Assembly (NCBI GenBank): GCA_016717305.1
Contig: JADKFY010000027.1
Location: 1 to 64,000 of the forward strand
DNA from: Flavobacteriales bacterium
GTDB lineage: Bacteria > Bacteroidota > Bacteroidia > Flavobacteriales_F > PHOS-HE28
Reading direction: 5' to 3'
DNA: 64,000 nt
A program made the translations under genes and the position numbers. Below, piece by piece: positions 1 to 8,247 of the stretch (its first letter is position 1; each line of letters opens with the position of its first letter). Below the pieces are notes generated by a model, which was given only the letters and a program-made list of their open reading frames with translations, ran no database searches and was not told where the DNA came from.

Positions 1-1180
1 CCTTGGCCATGTCGGGCTTCTATCGGTTCAAGGTCACCAACAAGTTCAGTATCCTCATGAATGACGATGAGAATTTCATGTTGGTACAATACACCAAGAA
101 ACGGGACAAGAAGGACAAGGACGAACCCGTGAAAGTGCAGATGGTGCTGTTCGATGGAACCTTACAACAAGTTTGGGAAGGTATTGAACCCGATGAATAC
201 AATGATGATGTTGCCTACAGTACCATGGACTACATGTTGGACAACACGGGTTCCATTGTAAAGATCACCAGGGTCTATACCGGTACCGAGGAAAAGGCCA
301 AGGACCGCGATTCAAAGGACTACCGTTATGATCTGGTGCGCGGCGGAACACAGGGGGTCGGGTACGAGGCCACACCGGTCTCTTTGCCGAACAAATACCT
401 GTTGAGCATGATGTTGTTCGAACAGGAAGATGGGGTCTTGCGTGCTGCGGGCTATTACAATGGACTGGATAATAAATCCACTGCCGCCGATGGTGTATAC
501 ACCTGCGCCTTCGATGCGAATGACAACGTGCAGAATGCTCTTTTCCATGAGATACCAACCGCTTTGATCAACATGTACGTGAGCAAGCGCGAGGCGAAGA
601 AGAATGAAAAGAACGAGGACAAAGGAGATGAGGTGGGTTTCCGGAACATGGAGCTGAGGCAGATCTTCACCGGTGATGATGGATCCTTGTTGCTGGTCGG
701 GGAGAAGCGCTACATCACCACGCATTGTACAACGGACTCCAAAGGCAATACACGGTGCTACGACGTCTACCATGCGGATGATCTGCTGGTTACCGGTGTG
801 GATCCCAATGGCGAACTTCTTTGGATGAAACGTATTCCCAAACGGATCAGAGCAGAACTCCTGTCGGAAAGTCATTCTCCTACCTCCACAGCGATGACGA
901 ACACCATTTGATGCATTTCGATACACATAAGAACTTGACCGTACCTGAAGATGATATCCCAGTGTTGAAAGGGATCCCGGTCGTCATGGTGGATCGCATC
1001 AATGAGCGATCTGGGGTTGTCACTCGTGAAGTGGTGGTGAACACGGAAGAGGTGAAGGGTATCAAGCTTTTTCAACTTGCACAGGATCGTGTAGTACGCA
1101 CCAGTGACTCGGAGTTGCTGATGGAAGCCTACAAGAAGGACAAGGAGGATATTCTCCTCAGGATCCAGGTAAAGGAGTGA
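1..1180 (+). CDS. Hypothetical protein, 5' partial and frameshifted
   Basis: The open frame runs in from the left edge, so the N-terminus is missing. I do not recognise the family. The visible part is a mixed beta-rich soluble sequence with no membrane segment, rich in Lys/Asp, with short repeated-looking strands (DGTLQQVWE, DPNGELLWMK) like those of beta-propeller proteins; that fold is only a guess. The first frame ends at 911, but a second frame carries a natural continuation (TPVGKSFSYLHSDDEHHLMH) to the stop at 1180. Adding one A to the AAA at 840-842 joins RIPK to TDQSRTPVG, so a single-base deletion is the simplest explanation. Existence of the gene is well supported, function is unknown. 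Confidence 0.7.
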
Positions 1181-1406
1181 TCCTGATCTGATCTCCAATC
1201 CAGAAGCCCATTGCCTGTTCAGGTGATGGGTTTCTGCATTCATACATTAAGAAACAAGTCCACCCCGGGTTGATGTGACCCCTTGCCTAGCTAGTTGCTT
1301 TCATCGGCTTATGGAAGCGCGTTCCATACCAAGGGATGAACGAAGGCACGGAACAGAGTGGATCCCGAATTGGTAGTATCTTCGATATCCACACCAAAAC
1401 TTCAAT

Positions 1407-2266
1407 ATGATGAGAATCGTACGCGCTTCAATATCGATCCTATCCGTGATCGCAGCCACGTTGGCGAACGCACAGTGCCCGGGAAGCACTGTAGTGTTGT
1501 ATAGTTCCGACTTCGAATCGAATGACGGCGGTCTGGTAGAAGGTGGCTTTGGGGATTGGGAATACGGTGATATCCCCACCATGTTGCTGGATGTGAATTG
1601 TACAAGTACACACGTGGATCCGATCGGGGCACATAGTGGTACGAAAGGATGGGGAACGATCTTGACGGATTGTTACTCGAATTCCGGTGATACGAGCTTC
1701 GTGGCCGTAACAGTGGATCTTAGCGAACCATCCTGACCACTGCCGAGCTCCAATTTTACAGCTGGCTTCGATCATTCACGGAATTTGACTACGTATTCAT
1801 TAAAGTGAATGGTCAGCAAGTCTACCTGAATAACAGTGTTCCACTCGTGGATGTTTGGACGGCCCGGACATTGGACCTTACCCCGTACATAGGGCAAGCT
1901 TCCGTCACTATCTCCTTTCACCTTTTCGCTACAGCGGTCATCAACAAGGCCGGTTGGTACCTTGATGATATTTCCGTGACGGCGTGTAGTTCTTCCACTA
2001 CGATCGGGATCGCGGAGAACGAAACACCTGCGCTAGCGATCTGGCCCAACCCCGCGAGCGGAAGTCTATTCGTTAGGCCAAACGCCAGCGCACAGGGCAA
2101 GAGCAATTGGGTATTGTTCGATGCTACAGGAAGAACGGTCCTGCAAGGCGCGTTCAACTCCACTTCCGGTGCGAACCAAATACCTGTTCAGAGCCTGCGT
2201 GGAATGCACATTTTAGAATGGCGGACTGGACTTACAGTGGTGCGCGAACGAGTGCTGTTCGAATAG
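1407..2266 (+). CDS. Secreted protein with T9SS type A sorting domain (frameshifted)
   Basis: Residues 1-23 form a signal peptide ending in ANAQ. The body contains a jelly-roll-like segment (GAHSGTKGWGT; GWYLDDISVTAC) of the kind found in extracellular adhesins and hydrolases of Bacteroidota. The C-terminus has the Por/T9SS tail beginning AIWPNPASGSLFVRP and ending in LTVVRERVLFE, so the protein is probably exported and cleaved by type IX secretion. The first frame stops at 1736; the second frame resumes with LTTAELQFYSWLRSFTEFDY, a perfect continuation. One missing base around 1727-1733 (GAACCATCC) explains the break. No catalytic motif was seen; the protein may be a surface adhesin or structural cargo. 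It is followed by a hairpin terminator. Confidence 0.8.
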
Positions 2267-2286
2267 ACCATTCCGAACTTTATGGG

Positions 2287-2320
2287 CCGGCATCCGAATT
2301 AATGGGTGCCGGTCTACTTT
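2287..2320 (+). terminator. Rho-independent-like terminator
   Basis: A 9-bp stem (CCGGCATCC / GGGTGCCGG, one G-T pair) with an 8-nt AT loop is followed by TCTACTTTT. It lies 20 bases after the T9SS cargo stop. The same T-rich tail contains TACTTTTG (2315-2322), which fits the Bacteroidota -7 consensus TAnnTTTG about 20 bases before the kdnA start, so it may double as the kdnA promoter; no clear -33 TTG was found. Confidence 0.55.
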
Positions 2321-2342
2321 TGCGCACTAACATCAACTACAA

Positions 2343-3548
2343 ATGCCCGGTACGGAATTATTCGGAGAAGAAGAGAAGAAGGAAGTGATGGACGTCTTGG
2401 AAACGGGTGTGCTGTTCCGGTATAACCACGACGTGCAGCGAAAGGGCGTATGGAAAGCGAAGGAGTTCGAGGCAGAAATTGCGAAGTTCACCGGGGCAAA
2501 ACACGCTCTCGCCGTGAGCAGTGGCAGTTGTGCTGTGAGCGCGATGCTGGCAGCATGCGGCGTAGGTTACGGCGATGAAGTCATCGTGCCTCCGTTCACG
2601 TTCGTGGCCACCATTGAAGCCGTGTTGTTGGCCGGGGCGTTGCCAGTTTTTGCGGAGATCGATGAAACCCTGTGCCTGAGTGCCGCTGGGATCAAGGCCG
2701 TGTGCGGACCGAAGACGAAAGCCGTGCTCTTGGTCCACATGTGCGGCGCTGCAGCGGATATCGATGGCATCTTGGCCGTGTGCAAAGAGAAGAACGTGAT
2801 GTTGATCGAGGACACCGCACAAGCATTAGGTGCCACCTACAAGGGAAAGCATTTGGGCCTGTTCGGAAAGATGGGCAGTTTCAGCTTCGACTTTTTCAAG
2901 ATCACGACCTGTGGTGAAGGCGGTGTGATCATCTCGAACGACGAAGCCTTGATCCAAAGCGCGGAATACATTAGTGACCACGGACATTCCCACGAAGGTG
3001 ATAACCGAGGCATGGAACCGCACCACATGATGGGGACCAACTTCCGGATCGGAGAGATCAACGCGGCGATCGGTCTTGCGCAGACCAGAAAGTTGCCGAA
3101 GATCCTCAAGGCCCAACGCAAGCACAAGGCCGTGATCAGCGAACGCTTGGGTCGTATACGTGGGGTCACCTTCAGGAAGCAGTGTGATGATGGCGGTGAT
3201 AGCGCTACGTTCTTCCACCTGCTCATGCCCGATGAAACCAAAGCACGCACCTGCGTAAAGCTATTGGGCGAAGCAGGCATCGGCGTGGCCTATTGGTACG
3301 ACAACATGTACCACTACATCAAGCAGTGGGACCACGTGAAGGATTTGAAGATGCCCTATCGTATGGTAGCCCACGAACTCGGCTTACCGCAAGACCTGAA
3401 GACACTGGCATTTCCTAAATCCAATGCCGTGATGTGCCGATTGATAAGCTTTGGCATACGCGTGACCTGGACCGAGCAGGAGTTGAACACAATGCTCGAT
3501 AAAATGGAGGTTGCGGTGAAGAAATCGATGGAGAAGGTGCTGGCTTAA
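2343..3548 (+). CDS. kdnA: 8-amino-3,8-dideoxy-manno-octulosonate transaminase KdnA (DegT/DnrJ/EryC1 family)
   Basis: A 401-residue PLP-dependent sugar aminotransferase of the DegT/DnrJ/EryC1/StrS family. Visible features are the N-terminal substrate-binding stretch (KHALAVSSGSCAVSAML), the Asp that contacts the pyridine nitrogen in MLIEDTAQALGA, and the Schiff-base Lys in SFDFFKITTCGEGG. In Shewanella, KdnA transfers an amino group from glutamate to 8-oxo-Kdo, giving Kdo8N for lipid A-core. The specific call rests on the immediate downstream partner, a KdnB-type iron alcohol dehydrogenase, plus overall resemblance; other DegT enzymes make nucleotide-sugar amines. Length is normal. The ATG is 20 bases after a -7-like box. 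The product acts in the cytoplasm before LPS assembly. Confidence 0.82.
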   Translation: MPGTELFGEEEKKEVMDVLETGVLFRYNHDVQRKGVWKAKEFEAEIAKFTGAKHALAVSSGSCAVSAMLAACGVGYGDEVIVPPFTFVATIEAVLLAGALPVFAEIDETLCLSAAGIKAVCGPKTKAVLLVHMCGAAADIDGILAVCKEKNVMLIEDTAQALGATYKGKHLGLFGKMGSFSFDFFKITTCGEGGVIISNDEALIQSAEYISDHGHSHEGDNRGMEPHHMMGTNFRIGEINAAIGLAQTRKLPKILKAQRKHKAVISERLGRIRGVTFRKQCDDGGDSATFFHLLMPDETKARTCVKLLGEAGIGVAYWYDNMYHYIKQWDHVKDLKMPYRMVAHELGLPQDLKTLAFPKSNAVMCRLISFGIRVTWTEQELNTMLDKMEVAVKKSMEKVLA

Positions 3549-3629
3549 GCGGAACCTCCGTCAGTATGGTGACCTTGGGATATCTCACCTAGCGTTTTTC
3601 CGTTCAGCTGATCTTCTAATTTCAATTCC

Positions 3630-4706
3630 ATGAACCTATTCCGCAATTTCAAGTCCGTTACCAAAACTTGCTACGGCCGGGGCAGCTTCGATAAGCTCGG
3701 CGAGATCCTCGAACCCCAGCGGGGCAATGGGTTCATGGTGTTCGTGGTGGACGACTACTTCGCCGACAAAGTCGACTTCAAGAAGCGGATCCCGAACAAG
3801 GAAGGTGACGAGGTTTTCTTCATCAGCACACTGAAGGAGCCCTACACCGAACAGATCGATGCCTTGCGTGATGACATTCTCGCACGTCGAGGAATGCCGG
3901 CTGGGATCGTGGGTATTGGCGGTGGCACGTTGATGGACATCGCCAAGGCCACTTCATTGATGTTCAACAACGAAGGCAGCAGCGTGCAATACCAAGGGCT
4001 GAACCTGATCAAGAAGCCCGGCATCTATCACTGCGGAGTGCCGACCATTAGCGGCACCGGTGCAGAGGTGAGCATGACAGCCGTGCTGACCGGCCCTGTT
4101 AAGAAGCTCGGCCTCAAGTGCGATTGGACCGTCTTCGACCAGATCGTGTTGGACCCGGACCTCATTGCCAGCGTGCCGACGGACCAATGGTTCTACACCG
4201 GAATGGATACGTACATCCACAGCGTGGAAGCGATCACAGGCACCAAGAAGAACACATTCGCCGAAGCTTACAGCGAAAAATCGTTGGAGCTCTGTCGTGA
4301 AGTGTTCCTCAAGTTGGACCGCACAAACCCGAAGAGCGACGAGCAGCTCATGGTAGCCAGCTACATGGGCGGCCTGAGCCTTACGTACAGTGAAGTCGGA
4401 GTGTGCCACGCGCTTAGCTACGGACTCGGTAAGGTCCTGGAAATCCACCATTGCATTGCAAACTGTATCGCGTTCGACAAGTTGGACGATGTCTACGGCG
4501 AATACGTGCAGGAATTCAAGGACATGGTGAAGCACAACAAGATCCACATCCCGCAAAGCCTCGCGAAAGACTGGAGCGAGGAGACCATCAGCGCCATGGC
4601 CGAGGTGGCCTACAACCTGCCGCACATGTGGGACCACGCCTTCGGACCCGATTGGGAAAAGGTGCTTGACCGGGAACGTATCAAGGGGTGGTATAGGAGG
4701 ATGTGA
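3630..4706 (+). CDS. kdnB: 3-deoxy-alpha-D-manno-octulosonate 8-oxidase KdnB (iron-containing ADH)
   Basis: A 358-residue group III iron-dependent alcohol dehydrogenase. The N-terminal nucleotide-binding half has VGIGGGTLMDIAKATSL and the PTISGTGAEVSMTAV motif; the metal-binding half has GMDTYIHSVEA (Asp and His ligands) and the His-rich CHALSYGLG and LEIHHCIANC segments. KdnB oxidises the C8 hydroxyl of Kdo to an aldehyde, which KdnA then aminates. The gene starts 81 bases after kdnA on the same strand, which makes a two-gene operon likely. Residue pattern and neighbour together make this a confident call; a general Fe-ADH is the fallback. Confidence 0.85.
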   Translation: MNLFRNFKSVTKTCYGRGSFDKLGEILEPQRGNGFMVFVVDDYFADKVDFKKRIPNKEGDEVFFISTLKEPYTEQIDALRDDILARRGMPAGIVGIGGGTLMDIAKATSLMFNNEGSSVQYQGLNLIKKPGIYHCGVPTISGTGAEVSMTAVLTGPVKKLGLKCDWTVFDQIVLDPDLIASVPTDQWFYTGMDTYIHSVEAITGTKKNTFAEAYSEKSLELCREVFLKLDRTNPKSDEQLMVASYMGGLSLTYSEVGVCHALSYGLGKVLEIHHCIANCIAFDKLDDVYGEYVQEFKDMVKHNKIHIPQSLAKDWSEETISAMAEVAYNLPHMWDHAFGPDWEKVLDRERIKGWYRRM

Positions 4707-4714
4707 GGTTAGCA

Positions 4715-4900
4715 ATGAGTGAGCAGATCAAACTACCGGCTCGATTCGTTGAACTATTGCCACATTGGCCTGAGGATGGTATGGGTTTTCAGTTCATCGA
4801 TGTGATCCTGAGGGATGGACGGATTTTGAAGCAGGTGGTCGTCGATGTGATGGTTTCGAATTGGAAGTTGTGGCTATATGCGCGATCGCACATAACTTGA
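4715..4900 (+). CDS. Small hypothetical protein
   Basis: A 61-residue soluble protein starting 8 bases after the kdnB stop. The N-terminal two thirds (LPARFVELLPHWPEDGMGFQ, then FIDVILRDGRILKQVVV) look like a genuine conserved fold, while the end (WKLWLYARSHIT) looks out of frame. Adding one G at the GTGATGG near 4847 would give VDVDGFELEVVA and a frame open to about 4952, so the end shown may be wrong. I do not recognise a function. It may simply be co-transcribed with the kdn genes. Confidence 0.5.
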   Translation: MSEQIKLPARFVELLPHWPEDGMGFQFIDVILRDGRILKQVVVDVMVSNWKLWLYARSHIT

Positions 4901-5055
4901 TATCCGGAAAGCTTCTAAGCCACCTGAAGGGGTTTTCGCCACAAAAGGAATAATTCGCACCCGATCAGTTTCCGGCGACTTAACGCAGAACGGACGATTC
5001 TCCAATAAACGCTGATTACAACGTTCCCTTCGGTTGTTCGATCGGTAGGCTGATT

Positions 5056-5397
5056 TCACCCCAAGAACGCCCCATCCACCACCAACATCTTCACCACCCC
5101 AACCGTACGTGATCGGTGCGAGCTAAGCCCATCGGAAACCGCATAGGAGCAACCGGCTTTTAGTACCGAAGTCTCGCCGTTCTCCAGTTCGTTGATCAAT
5201 TCGCCCTCCAGCACAAAGACCAAATGCCCCAATTGGCACCAATGGTCGGCCAGGTAGTTGGCGCTGTACTCGACCATGCGAATGCGGACATTCCCGAGTT
5301 CCTGCACCCGCATCGTTGCTGTGCCAGTGGTGCCGTTCACTACGGTCTTTTGCACGTTGGACCATTCAGTGATCTGGAAGGGGATCGGTATGGACAT
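5056..5397 (-). CDS. DHCW-motif-type small cupin protein
   Basis: A 113-residue single-domain cupin. The central motif YLADHWCQLGHLVFVLEGEL contains the DHWC signature of this cupin group and the typical G(X)LVFVLEGE turn. The second cupin motif is around AGCSYAVSDGLSSHRS, with a His near the C-terminal strand. The upstream frame is longer, but the Met at 5397 (MSIPIPFQITEW) matches the usual start. Cupins of this group are cytoplasmic and of unknown substrate. The gene is divergent from the Lgt-like/radical SAM operon, with 49 bases between the starts, so the two may share a regulatory region. Confidence 0.75.
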   Translation of the reverse strand: MSIPIPFQITEWSNVQKTVVNGTTGTATMRVQELGNVRIRMVEYSANYLADHWCQLGHLVFVLEGELINELENGETSVLKAGCSYAVSDGLSSHRSRTVGVVKMLVVDGAFLG

Positions 5398-5446
5398 GGT
5401 ATGGAGTTTTCGCTGAAGCACAGGATCCTGCGAACTTAGTCCGCGA

Positions 5447-6168
5447 ATGCACCACATCCTCCATCTCGTATTTGAGATCGCCGCGTTCGCTTTGGGCTTT
5501 GCGTATTACCAATGGTTGCGGGCCAAGGACGGAGATGCGATCACCGAGCCGAAGCGCGTTTGGATCATTATCGGTGCAGCGGCAGGGGCATTGCTCGGCT
5601 CCAGGGTCTTGGGGCACTGGAACAACCGCAATTGCTCGCGTGGGACTGGTCCACTTTGTTCGTGGCCTTCAACAACCGCACGATCGTCGGGGGGCTCTTG
5701 GGTGGCCTGATCGGTGCAGAACTTACCAAGCTCCTCATCGGAGAGCGCACAAGCAGTGGCGATCTGTTCACCTACCCGTTGATCCTCGGTATGATCGTGG
5801 GGCGGATAGGCTGCTTGCTCGGTGGTTTGGAGGACAACACGTATGGCATCGCGACCAGCTTACCTTGGGGGATCGACCTCGGCGATGGCATCATCAGGCA
5901 CCCCACGAACGGGTATGAGATCTTGTGGCTTGGAGCAACTTGGCTTTTCCTTCTGGCCCTGGAAAAGAAACGGCGGTTGGTGACTGGTGCACGATTCAAA
6001 CTCTTCCTTTTATTGTACCTGATCTTCCGCTTTTCGGTGGAATGGATCAAGCCACAACCTGCAGTGTTCCTCGATCTATCTTCGATCCAACTGGCTTGTG
6101 CGGCTGGTATCCTGTACTATTATCGCGTTTGGCTTTTCCCTCGCCACCTGATCCAACCCGATGCCTGA
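5447..6168 (+). CDS. Divergent Lgt-like (prolipoprotein diacylglyceryl transferase family) membrane protein, frameshifted
   Basis: A roughly 240-residue polytopic membrane protein of the LGT fold. Family landmarks are RTIVGGLLGGLIGAEL, the GRIGC loop followed by GLEDNTYGIATSLPWGI, and the RHPTNGYEI segment that corresponds to the C-terminal part of the Lgt periplasmic site. Key residues differ from true Lgt: the His of the essential HGGL motif is Val here (VGGL), and the Asn of GRxGN is Cys (GRIGC). This suggests a paralogue with another substrate rather than the housekeeping enzyme. The frame is broken at GGGG 5611-5614; one more G joins SRVLGA to LEQPQLLAWDW. The stop overlaps the start of the radical SAM gene by 8 bases, implying translational coupling and shared function. 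Confidence 0.72.
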
Positions 6169-7564
6169 ACGCGACTACATTTATTACGATTTCACCCAAA
6201 GCCTTTGCAGCACTTGTTTGCGCCGCGTGGATGCCAAGGTGATCTTCCAGGATGAACGTGTTTACATGCTGAAGCGCTGTCCGGAACACGGTGCCCAGAA
6301 AGTGCTTATCGCGACCGACGTGGAGTACTACAAGCGCTGTCGGCATTACCTGAAACCCGGCGAACTGCCGAAGAAATTCAACACCAAAACACACTTCGGA
6401 TGCCCATACGATTGTGGCATATGTCCCGACCATGAACAGCATGGATGCCTGACGATCATTGAGGTTACTGATCGGTGTAACCTGAGTTGCCCGATCTGCT
6501 ACGCGAGCAGTGGCCCAATGCATGGGAAACACCGAACGTTGGAAGAAGTGGAGCGTATGCTCGATGTCTGCGTGCGCAACGAAGGCGAACCCGATGTGGT
6601 GCAGATCAGTGGGGGAGAGCCCACGGTGCATCCACAATTCTTCGAGATCCTCGATGCCGCCAAGAGCAGGCCAATTCGCCATTTGATGGTGAACACCAAC
6701 GGCATCCGCATCGCCAAGGATCGTGCCTTTGTGGAACGGCTCGCGAGTTACATGCCCGACTTCGAGATCTACTTGCAGTTCGATTCGTTCAAGCCGGAAG
6801 TTCTCAAGCGCCTGAGAGGGGAGGACCTTACCGCCACACGCCAAAAGGCGATCGATCATCTCAACGAATTCAACCTGAGCACCACCTTGGTTTGTACGGT
6901 GGAGAAAGGCGCTAATGATGACGAGATCGGAGCGATCATCGATTACGGGTTGAAGCAAAAGTGCGTGCGTGGTGTCACCTTTCAGCCTGTGCAAGTTGCC
7001 GGGCGCGTGGAGAATTTCGATCCTGTTACCGATCGCATCACGTTGACGGAAGTGCGCCAAGGGATCATTGATCAAAGCGATCTTTTTACCCCACAGGACA
7101 TTGTTCCTGTGCCGTGCAATCCGGATGCATTGGCCATGGGCTATGCCCTGAAATTGAATGGTGAGGTGTTCCCGCTCACCCGGATGATCGATCCGGATGA
7201 CCTGCTGAACAACAGCCGCAACACGATCATCTACGAGCAAGATGATCGCCTGAAGGAACACATGGTGAAGCTCTTCAGTACCGGCACTCCCAGCGACAAA
7301 GCGCACGAAACCCTCCATCGGATCATGTGCTGCCTACCGGACATCGATGCACCGGAACTGAAGTACGAAAACCTCTTCCGTATCATCATCATGCGCTTCA
7401 TTGATGCGTACGATTTCGATGTGCGTGCCATCAAGCGAAGTTGCGTCCACATCGTGGATCCAAAGAGCGACAAGGTGATCCCCTTTGAAACCATGAACCT
7501 GTTCTATCGCGAAGAGGCCCAGTTGCAAAGGCTTCAAGAACTTAGAACTCAGATCGTACCATGA
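6161..7564 (+). CDS. Radical SAM protein, MJ0619/tetraether-synthase (Tes)-like, class D
   Basis: A 467-residue radical SAM enzyme. Order of motifs: an N-terminal zinc-ribbon-like part (CSTCLRRV near 16, RCPEHGAQK near 44), an extra Cys cluster GCPYDCGICPDH near 84, then directly the radical SAM motif DRCNLSCPICYASSG (CxxxCxxC) near 105, and GGEP (ISGGEPTVHP) for SAM binding. A C-terminal domain has more Cys (MCCLPDID, RSCVHIVD). This architecture matches the archaeal MJ0619/Tes family that couples lipid tails, once assigned as a pterin methyltransferase, and its uncharacterised bacterial homologues. Its partner genes are all membrane proteins, starting with an Lgt-like protein, so a membrane lipid or lipoprotein acyl chain is a reasonable inferred substrate. 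The family call is firm; the reaction is not known. Confidence 0.85.
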   Translation: MPERDYIYYDFTQSLCSTCLRRVDAKVIFQDERVYMLKRCPEHGAQKVLIATDVEYYKRCRHYLKPGELPKKFNTKTHFGCPYDCGICPDHEQHGCLTIIEVTDRCNLSCPICYASSGPMHGKHRTLEEVERMLDVCVRNEGEPDVVQISGGEPTVHPQFFEILDAAKSRPIRHLMVNTNGIRIAKDRAFVERLASYMPDFEIYLQFDSFKPEVLKRLRGEDLTATRQKAIDHLNEFNLSTTLVCTVEKGANDDEIGAIIDYGLKQKCVRGVTFQPVQVAGRVENFDPVTDRITLTEVRQGIIDQSDLFTPQDIVPVPCNPDALAMGYALKLNGEVFPLTRMIDPDDLLNNSRNTIIYEQDDRLKEHMVKLFSTGTPSDKAHETLHRIMCCLPDIDAPELKYENLFRIIIMRFIDAYDFDVRAIKRSCVHIVDPKSDKVIPFETMNLFYREEAQLQRLQELRTQIVP

Positions 7565-7842
7565 AGAAACCCGGTGTAGTGATCACGCAACTATTGATAT
7601 TGCTCGGATATTCGGCTGCATTCATAGCCATCGCTGAATTTGTGGGGGACGATGCGATCGGACCGCAATGGGCTGTCCTCCTGGTCCATTTCGTGGTGCT
7701 CATCGTGCTCGGTGCAATGGCCATGCGTGATCCATCCACCAAACCGATCGGCAAACAATACTTTATTGCAGCGTTACTGGTACTTTTGATCGGACACGGG
7801 CTTTGTTTCTTCAACGGGTTACTGCATTTCAATTTGCACTGA
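7561..7842 (+). CDS. Small membrane protein, three predicted helices
   Basis: A 93-residue hydrophobic protein with about three transmembrane segments (LLILLGYSAAFIAIAEF, AVLLVHFVVLIVLGAMA, YFIAALLVLLIGHGLCFF). Its ATG overlaps the stop of the radical SAM gene (ATGA) and its own stop overlaps the next ATG (TGATG), so it is the third member of a tightly coupled operon. I do not recognise a family. It may be a membrane subunit or scaffold for the neighbouring enzymes. Confidence 0.7.
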   Translation: MKKPGVVITQLLILLGYSAAFIAIAEFVGDDAIGPQWAVLLVHFVVLIVLGAMAMRDPSTKPIGKQYFIAALLVLLIGHGLCFFNGLLHFNLH

Positions 7843-8169
7843 TGGATACACGATTCTTGCGTTCGAATTTGCTTATCCTCTTTGCCTATGCAGTGTTGGT
7901 AAATGTCTTCGCTCTTTTGGATGGAGGGGAGCCGGCAATGACCGTATTTATGGGAATGATGCTATTGGTCTTTCTTCATGTGCTGGTGTTGTTCATCGGT
8001 ATGGTGGTCAACTTCTTTCGGGGGTTTTAGGCGCTTGGCCGGTCAATGGGCACTGAACATGTTGTTGGTCGCTATCATTGGCTTCGGTACCTGCTTGGGT
8101 GGCGGAGCATTGATGGAACGCATTACACAGGACAACAGGAACATGTTCGCCCCTGAACAGGCGCCATAG
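7842..8169 (+). CDS. Small membrane protein, frameshifted
   Basis: A roughly 108-residue protein with three hydrophobic segments (LLILFAYAVLVNVFALL, MGMMLLVFLHVLVLFIGMVV, NMLLVAIIGFGTCLGG) and a polar C-terminus. The first frame ends at 8030; removing one G from the GGGGG at 8020-8024 continues it as FRRLAGQWALNMLLV to the stop at 8169. The start overlaps the preceding stop. This closes the four-gene operon. No family is recognised. Because the break is in a G run, like others in this window, it is probably a base-calling error. Confidence 0.6.
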
Positions 8170-8247
8170 GCTGTTGGTTGATCTGTACGCGACCGTCAGA
8201 TCGATCTTCAAGCCAGCAATTGGATCACATGGCGGTAAGTTTGCCCA

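Noticed and set aside
6047..7318. A 423-codon open frame on the minus strand
   Set aside because: It is antisense to the radical SAM gene, whose motifs are unmistakable, and has no family features.
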